From assembly GCA_016192525.1 (NCBI GenBank), contig JACPTZ010000059.1, positions 84,287 through 148,286 of the forward strand: 64,000 nt of DNA, given 5' to 3'. The stretch's first letter is position 1. Every line of letters begins with the position of its first letter. This document shows positions 1 to 8,666 of the stretch, piece after piece. The notes beneath the pieces were generated by a model. The model was not told the origin of the DNA. It was given only the letters and a program-made list of their open reading frames with translations, and searched no databases. The position numbers and the translations under genes were made by a program. The DNA comes from Planctomycetota bacterium. GTDB lineage: Bacteria > Planctomycetota > MHYJ01 > JACPTZ01.

Positions 1-169
1 GCGTGGCCCCCTTCGTCCGTCGTTCGCGCGTCGGGGGCGGATTATGCACGGGGTGGAGGGAGTTTGCAACGCAAATGCGGCTTCATGGAACCCCGGTCCG
101 ACGTTCCGGCCGAGGCGCGGGATCGCAAGACAAGGAAGAAAGTCGAAGGCCGCGTGATCGACGCCCCCC
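1..169. other. left-edge region without a supported gene
   Basis: The 169 bases beyond the stop codon of the phospholipase-like gene hold no reading frame with a plausible start, ribosome site or recognisable product. The long plus-strand frame starting at base 3 is a GC-rich shadow that runs into the antisense of the next gene. Confidence 0.4.
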
Positions 170-1453
170 CTACGACCCGGATCCAATAGGGAGCAGGAAC
201 TCGGCGGTGAGATGGTCGGCGTCTTCCACCCTGATGATGAGCGTGTGCGGACCCGGTTCGAGGTTGTTCGGCAGCACGAGGGGAAACAGTCGCCGCCAGG
301 GGAGCATCCGGGGATCGGTGGGGCTTTCCTGTACTTCGAGAAGGATGTCCTCCGGCCCGTCGAAATCGTCGATCAGATGTTGGTCGTCATCCAGGAACAT
401 CTTGAGATCGACCTCCTTCTTGCGATTCTCGAGGACCTCGATGAACTGTCCCCCCACTTCCCGCACGAACTGGACGCTCAGCAAAGGCGGCAACTTCCTC
501 GACGCCGCCCTCCAACAGGCCGAACTGTAGGCCACCGCGTCTCCGAGGCGGCGGTTCAGGAACGGGATGTACCAGGATTCGTGCCAGCCTTCCGGATAGC
601 GGGGGGCGCCCGTGACCCTGTCGGGGCGCCTCGCGTCGGGCATGAGGCCGAGTCCGTTCGCGCCGCGGGGGAAGCGATTCGGTCCGTACTCCCCGGGGAA
701 TACGTCCTCGGACTCCCCGAAAAGGGGGATGCGCTGCGGAACCGAGGCGGGCCCCCCCGCTCGCAGGCGCCAGTAGAAAGGCCAGCCATTGGTTTCGGCG
801 ACTTGCGGCTTCGGTTGACCGGGACCCCCCCAAAGTGGCGGGCTATCGAGGTCGTCGTTCACCGCGTCTCTCGTTGCAGTACGGACCAGCCCATATGCCG
901 CTCGCGGATCGTCAAGTTCTGCGATGCCAGGAATCGTCGGAGCAAACACCGAATCCGCATACCACTCCATGTTGTCCCCGATCTTGTGATCTTCGTACTT
1001 CACAGGCCACTCCCACGTCTTGTCGTAGACGGCGTGAGGGATGTCGAATGCGTGTGCCGGGGAGGCCATGTCCTGAACAAGGTGTCCCATGATGCCCAGT
1101 CGCTCGTAGGCGAAAGCGAAGTTTCGTGCGCTGTACATGTCTTGAACGTACTGCCAATCCTGTGTCAGGCTGTCATTCGGGGCGCCGTTGACGAACATCG
1201 ACGGGTGCCCTTCCTCCGAGGCCGCCCCGCGCAAGAGCCTCGGTTGAAAATGGTGGAGGTCTTTGTAGTCGTCTTCGGGAACAAGTTCCTGCTTTAGTGC
1301 CTCCCTGGCCAGGTTCCGGTGCCCGTCCCCGCCGAAGAACACCAGGAGCCGGGTCGTCCACCCGGAGACGATACCGTCCAGACAGAGGAGCCCCATGACG
1401 GCTACTGCGACAGAGAGGACACGGCATGTCGGAGAAGGCCTGCGCCGAATCAT
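170..1453 (-). CDS. exported zinc-dependent phospholipase C / S1-P1 nuclease-like protein
   Basis: 427 aa with an N-terminal signal segment. In the zinc phospholipase C family the mature protein begins with a zinc-ligand Trp and has a zinc-ligand His at mature position 14. Here W32 lies just after the hydrophobic segment and H45 is exactly 13 residues later. A second zinc cluster, GHLVQDMASPAHAFDIPH (about residues 123-140), matches the HxxxDxxxPxH-type family motif. The enzyme would act in the periplasm or outside the cell on phosphate esters (phospholipid or nucleic acid); the substrate cannot be told. The C-terminal 200 residues are unrecognised. It lies 3 bases downstream of the HEAT lipoprotein gene on the same strand, so the two are probably one transcript. 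Confidence 0.72.
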   Translation of the reverse strand: MIRRRPSPTCRVLSVAVAVMGLLCLDGIVSGWTTRLLVFFGGDGHRNLAREALKQELVPEDDYKDLHHFQPRLLRGAASEEGHPSMFVNGAPNDSLTQDWQYVQDMYSARNFAFAYERLGIMGHLVQDMASPAHAFDIPHAVYDKTWEWPVKYEDHKIGDNMEWYADSVFAPTIPGIAELDDPRAAYGLVRTATRDAVNDDLDSPPLWGGPGQPKPQVAETNGWPFYWRLRAGGPASVPQRIPLFGESEDVFPGEYGPNRFPRGANGLGLMPDARRPDRVTGAPRYPEGWHESWYIPFLNRRLGDAVAYSSACWRAASRKLPPLLSVQFVREVGGQFIEVLENRKKEVDLKMFLDDDQHLIDDFDGPEDILLEVQESPTDPRMLPWRRLFPLVLPNNLEPGPHTLIIRVEDADHLTAEFLLPIGSGS

Positions 1454-1456
1454 GGA

Positions 1457-2842
1457 TCATTTCTCCTTTTGGGGGGCTTTCAGGCGGTCGGATTCTTCCT
1501 GTCGCAGTTGATTTGCCCTGCGGGCGTATTCACGACGGTTCGCAGGATCCAGGTCAGAGAGCGCCCCGCCCGCTTGGCATCTCATCATGCAAGACTCCGA
1601 TTCGTCGTTGAAGATGGCGAGCAGGCGCGGCAACGCCGAGGCGATCTTGTGCTTTCCGACCTCCGTGATGATGGGGAATCGGATGTAGGCGTCGATGTCG
1701 CGTCCGAGGCCTCTCTTTCCGAGCATGTCGATGGCCCACGCGACGACTGCGGGGTCCTGAGTGGGAATGACCGCCGTCACCGCACTGCCCGCTTCTTCCA
1801 GCGAACGGTAGGCCTTCCGGAGCGCCGGATCGTCGATCCTCTTCTGGACAAAGGACAGAAGGTAGTCGATGTCCTCCCTTCGCCGGCCCGCCCCGAGCAC
1901 CTTGATCGCGGCCGCCCGTTCCATGATCGTTCCCTTGCCCCCCTCCAGCATCTCCCTCCACAGCGCGGTGTCCACGGGGGCGCCCAGCGCCATCAGCCCC
2001 TCAGTGGCCGCCACCCGCACCTCGGGGTCGGGGTGCCGGAGAAGGGCCTCCAGATCCGGAATCCCGTCCGGGTCCTTCGTGTACCTCAGGACGTTGAGGG
2101 CCTCCATCCGATGGTCCTTCGAGGACTGCGCCGCCTCCGCCATCGACGGGATCGCGGCCTTTCCGAATTCCACGAAGATGTGCCGCCACAGCATGCCGAA
2201 CATCCGGAGCGCGCCCGGTTGGGCCAATTCCCGCGCCGCGGGCCCGTATCGCATGCGCTCCAGCACCTGCACGAGCATCAGAAAGAAGGCGTCGTCATCG
2301 TCCGTCTCGTCCAGCATCCGCCCCATGCCCGGCCGAGCCAGACGGAGCAATCTCTCCCCGAACGAGTCGGAAAGATTCCACTTCGGATGGAGGCGGCCGG
2401 GCTCGAGGTCGTCGGCGAGCTTGAGGTCTCCAGCCCGTGCGTACGCCAGGAGCGCCCGGCGGAGCGCGGCGTCGTCCTCGTCCATCAGGTGTCGCATGAG
2501 GGACTCCAGCCCTTCATTCGTCAGCGGCTCCGCGATGCCGTACTTCGCCATCAGGCGCCGGAATTCGGGAGTGCCGCTGGTCGGGACCGATCCCGGTTCA
2601 TCCGGCGACCCTTCGTCGAGGGGCTCGACACTCCCGTTCATCTCGGAGGGCTCTGAGGACGTCTTGCTCGCGATTTCCGGTGGGTTGGAAGAGGTGGCCG
2701 GGCGGGCGCCCCGGTCACGGGAGAAGGCCGTCGTGCCCTCGGGAGCGGCGGTTCTCGGCGTGTTCCGACAGGATCCCACCGTCAGCCAGGTGACGGCGGC
2801 TATCGCGATGGGGAGCAGGACGACGGCAAGTCTGCGGGGCAT
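1457..2842 (-). CDS. HEAT-repeat lipoprotein
   Basis: 461 aa when started at the ATG at 2842, which has GGAGGA about 10 bases upstream. The ORF-track start 25 codons earlier lacks a ribosome site and would bury the signal peptide. The N-terminus is a lipoprotein signal ending TVGSC, so the protein is probably lipid-anchored outside the cytoplasm. The centre has HEAT/PBS-type alpha-helical repeats (for example the stretch DGIPDLEALLRHPDPEVRV), which usually act as a protein-binding scaffold. No catalytic motif is visible. It heads a two-gene unit with the phospholipase-like gene. Its candidate promoter carries a TTC repeat in the spacer. Confidence 0.72.
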   Translation of the reverse strand: MPRRLAVVLLPIAIAAVTWLTVGSCRNTPRTAAPEGTTAFSRDRGARPATSSNPPEIASKTSSEPSEMNGSVEPLDEGSPDEPGSVPTSGTPEFRRLMAKYGIAEPLTNEGLESLMRHLMDEDDAALRRALLAYARAGDLKLADDLEPGRLHPKWNLSDSFGERLLRLARPGMGRMLDETDDDDAFFLMLVQVLERMRYGPAARELAQPGALRMFGMLWRHIFVEFGKAAIPSMAEAAQSSKDHRMEALNVLRYTKDPDGIPDLEALLRHPDPEVRVAATEGLMALGAPVDTALWREMLEGGKGTIMERAAAIKVLGAGRRREDIDYLLSFVQKRIDDPALRKAYRSLEEAGSAVTAVIPTQDPAVVAWAIDMLGKRGLGRDIDAYIRFPIITEVGKHKIASALPRLLAIFNDESESCMMRCQAGGALSDLDPANRREYARRANQLRQEESDRLKAPQKEK

Positions 2843-2943
2843 GGAAGGCTCCTCCGCCCATCCCCCCACAGGTCGCGGGCCGCCCCCATGGGGATGCGGA
2901 TGATCGCGGGCCTCCACCGGAGGGATGTCGCAGAGAAGCCGTC

Positions 2944-2975
2944 ACCATAGAAGAAGAAGAAGAAGACCGGGTCAA
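2944..2975 (-). promoter_or_regulatory. candidate promoter with (TTC)5 spacer repeat
   Basis: On the minus strand TTGACC (2970-2975) is followed by a 20-base spacer and TATGGT (2944-2949), about 100 bases upstream of the HEAT lipoprotein start. Fifteen of the 20 spacer bases are five TTC units (2950-2964). Twenty bases is too long for good sigma-70 recognition; losing one unit would give the optimal 17. Confidence 0.4.
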
Positions 2976-3133
2976 GGCAAATCCATCCGCCCGGGGAACC
3001 GGTTGCCGCGCACGGCTGGCTTGGCTCGATCGCCCCGCGGCGGGTTGACAACGGTTGCCGATGGGGTGGATTCCGGGGAGTAGGGAGGACCGGGGAGCAG
3101 CGGCTCACCCCCCGCAGGCACAAGGTGGACGGA

Positions 3134-4816
3134 TCACCCGGAGCCCCTCCCCAGTCTCAGGATGAACGAGCTCCCCTTCCCGGGCGCGCTCTCGACGGTC
3201 ACCTCTCCCCCGTGAAGTTGCGCGATGTGTTTCACGATCGCCAGGCCGAGGCCGGTCCCGCCCGCCTCGCGCGAACGGGACTTGTCCACCCGGTAGAATC
3301 GCTCGAAGACCCGCTTCTGGTCCTCGGCGGGAATGCCGACCCCGGTGTCCCGGACCTCGATCTCGCCCGGGGCGCGGACCGTCACCGTCACGCTTCCCCC
3401 TTCCGGCGTGTACTTGATGGCGTTGTCCACGAGATTCGCGACCGCCCGTTCGATCATGTCGGCATCCACCTCCGCCATGAGGGGAGGGGCCACAACCATC
3501 ACCGCGATCCGCTTTCGGGCCGCCGCCGGGGCGAGGGTCTCGCGGACGCGGGCCGCGAGTTCGTCAAGACGCGTCGGCGCCCGGCGGGGCTCGAATCCCG
3601 CATCCAGCCGTGAGAGTTCGAGCAGGTCCTCCACGAGGGCGCTCAGCCGCTGCGCGTGCCGCGAGATCAGGGCGAGGAACTCGGCCGCCTTCGGACGGTC
3701 GTCCAGGGCGCCGCCTTCGAGCGTCTCGACGCATCCCCGGATGAGCGTCAGGGGGGTCCGCAGTTCGTGCGAGACGTTGGCCACGAATTCGCGGCGGAGG
3801 GCGTCGTAGCGCCGCTCCTCCGTGACGTCGCGGACCACCAGCACCCCTCCACCGGAGGAGACCGGAGCGGCGGTGATCTCCAGGAATCTTCCCTCCCGCT
3901 CGAGGGTTCCGCGGGAAGGCCGGCCCGTCTGGGCGGCCCGGCCGGCGGAGGCCAGCGCCGGCTCGCGCAGCAGTTCCCACAGTTCGCGTCCCGCCGCCTC
4001 CCCCGAAAAGCCGAGCATTTGTCCCGCCGCCTGGTTCGCGATCTCGACCCGCCCGTCGGCGCCGAGCGCCACCACCCCGTCCTGCAGGGACCCGAGAACC
4101 GCCTGGATCCGGGCCGTCTCTGCGCGCAACGCCTCGAGACGGCGCTGCAGGGTCTCGCTCATGGTCTCCAGCGATCGCGCCAGCGCGACGAGTTCCGGCG
4201 GTCCCGGCTGAAGCGGGGCGCGCCGCGTGAAATCGCCCGCGGCGATCGCCCCCGCGACCTCCGTCATCCTCCTGAGGGGGCGGACGATCCCCCGGGCCAC
4301 GATCCACCCCGCCGCGGCCGCGGCCAGCGCCACAGCCCCGAATGCGGCGGCCAGAAAAAGGTACAGGACGCGCAGTTCCGCGTCGATGGCCGTCAGCGGA
4401 AGGGCCGCCCGAAGCACCGTGCCGTCCGGTTCCGCGACCGCGACATACATGTATTCCACCCCCACCGACCCGCTTCGCCGGACGTCGGTGCCCGCGCCGT
4501 CCCTCCGGGCCGACCGCACCTCCGGCCGGTCGTCGTGATTCTCCATCGTCTTCGGGACCCCGACTGAATCCGCAAGAACGGTTCCGTCCGGCGCGATGAG
4601 CGTCAGGCGGGTGTCCGACTGCGCCGCCATCCACTTGAGCGCTGCGTCGGGGTCGGGTTGCCCCAGGGCCCAGCGCGAGAGATGGGCCTCCGAACGGAGC
4701 CGGAGGGCCGCTTCGCCCAGCATCCGTTCCCTCGTGATGAGCGTGGCGGCCGTCGCCAGAGCGATCAGGCCGGTGAGCGTGACCCCGAGATAGGCGCTGA
4801 AGATGCGGCGAAACAC
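3134..4816 (-). CDS. phoR: phosphate-regulon sensor histidine kinase PhoR
   Basis: 560 aa. Order: TM1 (about 8-25), periplasmic sensor region with a second TM around 150-175, HAMP linker (about 175-225), a PAS domain (about 240-330), a HisKA dimerisation domain with FVANVSHELRTPLT containing the phospho-accepting His, and a HATPase domain with N box NLVDNAIKYTPEGG, G1 box DTGVGIP and G2 box GGTGLGLAIVKH. This is the full PhoR architecture. It starts 4 bases after the phoB stop and closes the pst-pho operon. It would phosphorylate PhoB under phosphate limitation, with PhoU and the Pst transporter giving the signal. Confidence 0.93.
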   Translation of the reverse strand: MFRRIFSAYLGVTLTGLIALATAATLITRERMLGEAALRLRSEAHLSRWALGQPDPDAALKWMAAQSDTRLTLIAPDGTVLADSVGVPKTMENHDDRPEVRSARRDGAGTDVRRSGSVGVEYMYVAVAEPDGTVLRAALPLTAIDAELRVLYLFLAAAFGAVALAAAAAGWIVARGIVRPLRRMTEVAGAIAAGDFTRRAPLQPGPPELVALARSLETMSETLQRRLEALRAETARIQAVLGSLQDGVVALGADGRVEIANQAAGQMLGFSGEAAGRELWELLREPALASAGRAAQTGRPSRGTLEREGRFLEITAAPVSSGGGVLVVRDVTEERRYDALRREFVANVSHELRTPLTLIRGCVETLEGGALDDRPKAAEFLALISRHAQRLSALVEDLLELSRLDAGFEPRRAPTRLDELAARVRETLAPAAARKRIAVMVVAPPLMAEVDADMIERAVANLVDNAIKYTPEGGSVTVTVRAPGEIEVRDTGVGIPAEDQKRVFERFYRVDKSRSREAGGTGLGLAIVKHIAQLHGGEVTVESAPGKGSSFILRLGRGSG

Positions 4817-4820
4817 GAAA

Positions 4821-5504
4821 TCACCGATCCTTGAACCGGTACCCCACCCCCCGGACCGTCTCGATCCGGTCCGCGTGCCTTCCCATCTTCCGGCGTATCG
4901 AGGCGACGTGCACGTCGACGGTCCGGTCGAGAATCACCGCCTCGTCACGCCGGACGGCGGAGATGAGGTCGTCGCGGGAGAAGACCCGGCCGGGCCGCCC
5001 CACGAGGACGCGCAGGAGGTCGAACTCCGTGGTGGTGAGCGGGACCGGCTTTCCGGCGACGGCGACCTCGCGCCGCCCCGAGTCGAGCGTCATCGAACCG
5101 ACGCGGAGGACCTCCGCCGGGGAGGCGGCCGCCTCGAACCGGCGTCGCACCGCGCGAAGTCGCGCGATCAGTTCGCGCACGCCGAAGGGCTTCGTGATGT
5201 AATCGTCGGCGCCGAGTTCCAGGCCCAGGACGCGATCGGCCTCCTGCGACTTCGCCGTGAGCATGACGATGGGGACGGGGGCCGTTCGCGGATCCCCGCG
5301 GAGCCTCCGGCAGACTTCCCAGCCGTCCATTCCCGGCAGCATGACGTCGAGCAGTACGGCATCGGGCGCGTGGTCGCGTGCGATCCGGAGTCCCGCATCG
5401 CCGTCCCTCGCCGAAAGGACGAGCCAGCCCTCCTTTTCCAGATTGTACTCGACCATCCGGATCAGGTCGGGTTCGTCGTCGATGACCAGAACAGTGAGGG
5501 GCAT
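4821..5504 (-). CDS. phoB: phosphate-regulon response regulator PhoB
   Basis: 227 aa from the ATG at 5504, which is preceded by GGGGAAG; the 40 upstream codons in the ORF track are not protein-like. The receiver domain begins MPLTVLVIDDEPDL (acidic pair) and holds the phospho-acceptor Asp in LLDVMLPGMDG, with the conserved Thr and Lys in MLTAKS and ITKPF. The C-terminal half is an OmpR/PhoB winged helix ending in VDVHVASIRRKMG and RGVGYRF. It is predicted to bind Pho boxes, including the candidate one before pstS. Confidence 0.93.
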   Translation of the reverse strand: MPLTVLVIDDEPDLIRMVEYNLEKEGWLVLSARDGDAGLRIARDHAPDAVLLDVMLPGMDGWEVCRRLRGDPRTAPVPIVMLTAKSQEADRVLGLELGADDYITKPFGVRELIARLRAVRRRFEAAASPAEVLRVGSMTLDSGRREVAVAGKPVPLTTTEFDLLRVLVGRPGRVFSRDDLISAVRRDEAVILDRTVDVHVASIRRKMGRHADRIETVRGVGYRFKDR

Positions 5505-5577
5505 GTCGGTCTTCCCCGCAATCCTCGTCGCGCCGGACACGACACACGGCGCCGCGGAACGACACGGAGGCTCCGCT

Positions 5578-6258
5578 CTATCCGTTCGCGGCGCGCTTCC
5601 GCTGCTCGAAGTGGTGCCGAACATCGCGACCCTGGACCAGGTAGATCACCTCCTCGGCGATGTTCGTCGCGTGGTCCCCGATCCGCTCCAGGTTGCGCGA
5701 GATCAGGATGAGCGAAAGCGATCGCTGGATGGTCCTCGGATCGCCCATCATGTACGTGAGGAGTTCCCGGAATACCTGGTTCTTGTAGGCGTCCACCGTG
5801 TCGTCGGTGTCGAGGACGGAGTGCGCGAGAGGAACATCGCTCCGGACGAAGGCGTCGAGGCTGTCGCGCACCATCCGCTGGACGGTCTGCGCCATGACGG
5901 GGAATTCGATGAGGGGCTTGATGGCGGGGGACTCCAGCAGGAACCGCGTGCTCTCGCAGACGTTCACGGCCTGGTCGCCGATCCGCTCGAGATCGTTCGA
6001 GATCTTCGACGCCATCACCAGCAGACGCAGATCCGCCGCGACGGGGTGCTGGAGGGCGAGGAGTTCCACCACCCGTTCGTCCGTCTCCACATGGAGATCG
6101 TTCACCTCCAGCTCCGCCGCCATGACGCTGTCGATGGACGCCGACGACCGTTCGACGAGGGCGCACACCGCCTCCGCGATCATGCGCTCCGCGAGGGCGC
6201 CCATATGGACGAGCCGCTCCTTCAGGGCCCGGAGTTCGTCTTCAAAGTGTCGGTGCAT
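5578..6258 (-). CDS. phoU: phosphate signalling protein PhoU
   Basis: 226 aa starting at the ATG at 6258; the 438-aa ORF-track entry adds an antisense-like extension through pstB and is rejected. Two PhoU helical repeats are visible. Each carries the metal-binding-type motif: KISNDLERIGDQAVNV in the first and LISRNLERIGDHATNI in the second. PhoU links the Pst transporter to PhoR and holds the kinase off when phosphate is plentiful. The gene starts 2 bases after the downstream pstB stop. A 73-base gap then separates it from phoB. Confidence 0.93.
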   Translation of the reverse strand: MHRHFEDELRALKERLVHMGALAERMIAEAVCALVERSSASIDSVMAAELEVNDLHVETDERVVELLALQHPVAADLRLLVMASKISNDLERIGDQAVNVCESTRFLLESPAIKPLIEFPVMAQTVQRMVRDSLDAFVRSDVPLAHSVLDTDDTVDAYKNQVFRELLTYMMGDPRTIQRSLSLILISRNLERIGDHATNIAEEVIYLVQGRDVRHHFEQRKRAANG

Positions 6259-6260
6259 GG

Positions 6261-7040
6261 TTATCCAAATCTCCCCGTCACGTATCCCTCCGTCCTCGGG
6301 TTCTTCGGACGGGTGAACATCTCGGTCGTCGGCGCGAACTCCACCAGTTCGCCGAGCCACATGAACCCGCACTCGTCGGAGCAGCGCGTGGCCTGCTGCA
6401 TGTTGTGCGTCACGATGACAATTGTATAGCGCGCCTTCAGATCCTGCATCAGTTCTTCGATCCGCATCGTGGCGATCGGATCGAGGGCGGAGCAGGGTTC
6501 GTCCATGAGCAGCACCTCGGGCGCCACCGCCAGCAGCCGGGAGATGCAGAGCCGCTGCTGCGCCTCGCCGGAGAGGGAGAGGGCGGAGGCGCCCAGACGA
6601 TCCCGGACCTCCGCCCACATCCCCGTGGCGCGAAGGCTCCGTTCGACGATCGCGTCCAGCTCCGATCCCCGCGCCAGCCCGTGGATGCGCGGGCCGTAGG
6701 CGACATTCTCGTAGACCGACAGGGGGAACGGGTTTGGACGCTGAAAGACCATGCCTACCCTCTTCCGGAGCGAGGTGAGGTCGCGGCGACGGAGGATGTC
6801 CTCGCCGTCGAGGAGGATCCGGCCCTCGGCGCAGAAGCCGCGCACGTCGTCGTTCATCCGGTTGAAACTGCGGAGCAGCGTGGATTTCCCGCACCCGGAC
6901 GGTCCGATGATCGCCGTGATGCTCTGCTCCCGCAGCGACATCGTGACCTCGCGCAGGGCCTGAAAGCCCCCGTAGTACGCGGAGAGCCGTTCCGCGGCGA
7001 GCTTGGACGTCCTAGCCGAAACGGCCGCTGATGTATTCAA
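6261..7040 (-). CDS. pstB: phosphate ABC transporter ATPase PstB (copy with degenerate signature)
   Basis: 259 aa. Walker A GPSGCGKST (about 46-54), Q-loop VFQRPNPFP with Gln100, Walker B VLLMDEP (about 176-182) and the switch His in VTHNMQQA (His212) are all intact, with the PstB-specific NPFP context. The ABC signature is LSGEAQQRL instead of the family's LSGGQQQRL, so two core positions have changed. The start overlaps the end of the neighbouring pstB paralogue by 29 bases. It probably forms a heterodimer with that paralogue and drives phosphate import through PstC-PstA. Confidence 0.9.
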   Translation of the reverse strand: MNTSAAVSARTSKLAAERLSAYYGGFQALREVTMSLREQSITAIIGPSGCGKSTLLRSFNRMNDDVRGFCAEGRILLDGEDILRRRDLTSLRKRVGMVFQRPNPFPLSVYENVAYGPRIHGLARGSELDAIVERSLRATGMWAEVRDRLGASALSLSGEAQQRLCISRLLAVAPEVLLMDEPCSALDPIATMRIEELMQDLKARYTIVIVTHNMQQATRCSDECGFMWLGELVEFAPTTEMFTRPKNPRTEGYVTGRFG

Positions 7041-7767
7041 GCGTCCTCCGGTCCGAGGGATTCGTGAACAGACGGCGGGTCTCCGAGACCTCCACCAGTT
7101 CCCCCTGCAGGAAGAAGGCGGTCCGATCCGAGATGCGGGAGGCCTGCATCACGTTGTTCGTCACGAGTACGACCGTCACCCGGGCCTTGAGTTCCGTAAG
7201 CGCCTCCTCGATCTTGGCCGTCGAGATGGGATCAAGCCCGGAGCAGGGCTCGTCCAGCAGCAGGACGTCCGGATCGAGCGCGAGGGTCCGCGCCAGGCAG
7301 AGACGCTGCTGCTGCCCGCCCGAGAGACGCAGGGCGGAAAGCGAGAGGCGGTCTTTCACCTCGTCCCAGAGGGTGGCCGCTCGAAGCGTGCGCTCCACGA
7401 CCGCGTCCAGGTCCGCGCGGCGGCCCCCTCCGCGCAGCCGCGGCCCGAGGGCGATGTTGTCGTAAATCGATCCGGGGAGCGGCACGGGGACGGCGAAGAC
7501 CATCCCCAGCCGCCGGCGCAACTCCGGGATGTCGACCGGAACCCGGTAGAGGTCGATCCCGTCGAAGAGCAGGGCGCCCTCGATCGAGCGTTCCGGCACG
7601 AGGTCGTTGATCCGGTTGAGCGAACGGAGAAAGGTCGTCTTGCCGCCGCCGGCCGGGCCAATGATCGCGAAGATCTCGTTCGAGCGGACCTCGAGCGAAA
7701 TGTCCTTGAGCGCCGGGGCGGCGCGGTAGCGGACGCCGAAGGAGCGGGCTTCGATGCGGACGGTCAT
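7012..7767 (-). CDS. pstB: PstB paralogue lacking the Q-loop Gln and switch His
   Basis: 251 aa PstB-like ATPase. Walker A GPAGGGKTT (about 37-45), signature LSGGQQQR (148-155) and Walker B LLLDEP are intact. The Q-loop reads MVFAVPVPLP (Ala92 where Gln is expected) and the H-loop reads VTNNVMQA (Asn204 for His). Both residues act in catalysis by the ATP site that this subunit's own Walker motifs build. Its ATG overlaps the pstA stop (ATGA). With the next gene it makes a pair whose defects are complementary, so it is more likely a specialised partner than a decaying duplicate. Confidence 0.88.
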   Translation of the reverse strand: MTVRIEARSFGVRYRAAPALKDISLEVRSNEIFAIIGPAGGGKTTFLRSLNRINDLVPERSIEGALLFDGIDLYRVPVDIPELRRRLGMVFAVPVPLPGSIYDNIALGPRLRGGGRRADLDAVVERTLRAATLWDEVKDRLSLSALRLSGGQQQRLCLARTLALDPDVLLLDEPCSGLDPISTAKIEEALTELKARVTVVLVTNNVMQASRISDRTAFFLQGELVEVSETRRLFTNPSDRRTLEYISGRFG

Positions 7768-8666
7768 GCGGCACGCAGTCGGGCCCGGACCCGGGCGCGG
7801 ATCAGGACGGCGACGAAGTTGAGCGCGAACGTCAGCGCGAGGAGCACGAAGACGGTGGCGTAGAGGACCGGCCGCGTCGCCTCCACGTCGGGCGACTGGG
7901 TGGTCATGACGTAGATGTGGTAGCCGAGTTCCATGAACTGGTCGTTCAGCCGGTCGGGCAGTTGCGGGAGAAAGTAGGCGGCGCCGGTGAAGAGGATGGG
8001 GGCCACCTCACCGGCCCCCCGCGAGACGGCCAGGATCGTCCCGGTCAGGATCCCCCCGATCGACTGGGGGAGGACGACGTACCGGACCACCTGCCAGCGC
8101 GTGGCGCCGGCCGCGTAGGCCGCCTCGCGGTAGGCGCGCGGGACGGCCCGGAGGGCCTCCTCCGTGGCCACGACCACCGTCGGCAGGGTGAGCACCGCCA
8201 GCGTGAGCGCCGCCCACAGGATGCAGGGCTGGCCGAAGGTCAGCTCGCCGCTGAAGAAGAGCCGGTCGATCCCCCGGCCCGTGAACTGGATGAAGAACCC
8301 GAGGCCGAAGAGGCCGAAGACGATGGCGGGGACGCCGGCGAGGTTCTCCAGGGCCAGCCGCACGGCGAGGACCGCCTTCGAGTCCTGCCGGGCGTATTCC
8401 TGGAGATAGATCGCCGCGGCGACGCCGACGGGGACCCCCGCGACGGTCATGAGGAGGACCAGGGCGAAGGTGCCGAAGATGGCGGGGAAGATGCCGCCGT
8501 GGGTCATCTGCCGCGGGCTCTCGCTGAGGAACTCCCACGACAGGCGTTCGGTCCCATGGAGGGCGATGTTTCCCAGGACCACCGCCGTCATCGCCACGAT
8601 GAGGAGGCAGGCAAGGCCCGTGAGTCCGGTGAAGCCGAGGGCGGCGGCGCGGGTCCGTCCGGTCAT
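7764..8666 (-). CDS. pstA: phosphate ABC transporter permease PstA
   Basis: 300 aa from the ATG at 8666, which overlaps the pstC stop as ATGA and has GGAGG upstream; the 466-aa track ORF extends wrongly into pstC. About six hydrophobic segments are visible, with the binding-protein-dependent transport domain and an EAA-type loop around EEALRAVPRAYREAAYAAGATRW that would contact the PstB subunits. It is an inner-membrane permease paired with PstC for high-affinity phosphate uptake. Confidence 0.92.
   Translation of the reverse strand: MTGRTRAAALGFTGLTGLACLLIVAMTAVVLGNIALHGTERLSWEFLSESPRQMTHGGIFPAIFGTFALVLLMTVAGVPVGVAAAIYLQEYARQDSKAVLAVRLALENLAGVPAIVFGLFGLGFFIQFTGRGIDRLFFSGELTFGQPCILWAALTLAVLTLPTVVVATEEALRAVPRAYREAAYAAGATRWQVVRYVVLPQSIGGILTGTILAVSRGAGEVAPILFTGAAYFLPQLPDRLNDQFMELGYHIYVMTTQSPDVEATRPVLYATVFVLLALTFALNFVAVLIRARVRARLRAA

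Noticed and set aside
212-2656. Long plus-strand ORFs (361 and 445 aa) opposite the phospholipase and HEAT genes
   Set aside because: They are antisense shadows favoured by high GC; no ribosome site, low-complexity Arg/Gly/Pro content and no family motif, while the minus-strand frames have clear motifs.
5578-6894. 438-aa ORF that would fuse PhoU to an N-terminal extension
   Set aside because: The extension is the out-of-frame reading of pstB; PhoU starts at the ATG at 6258.
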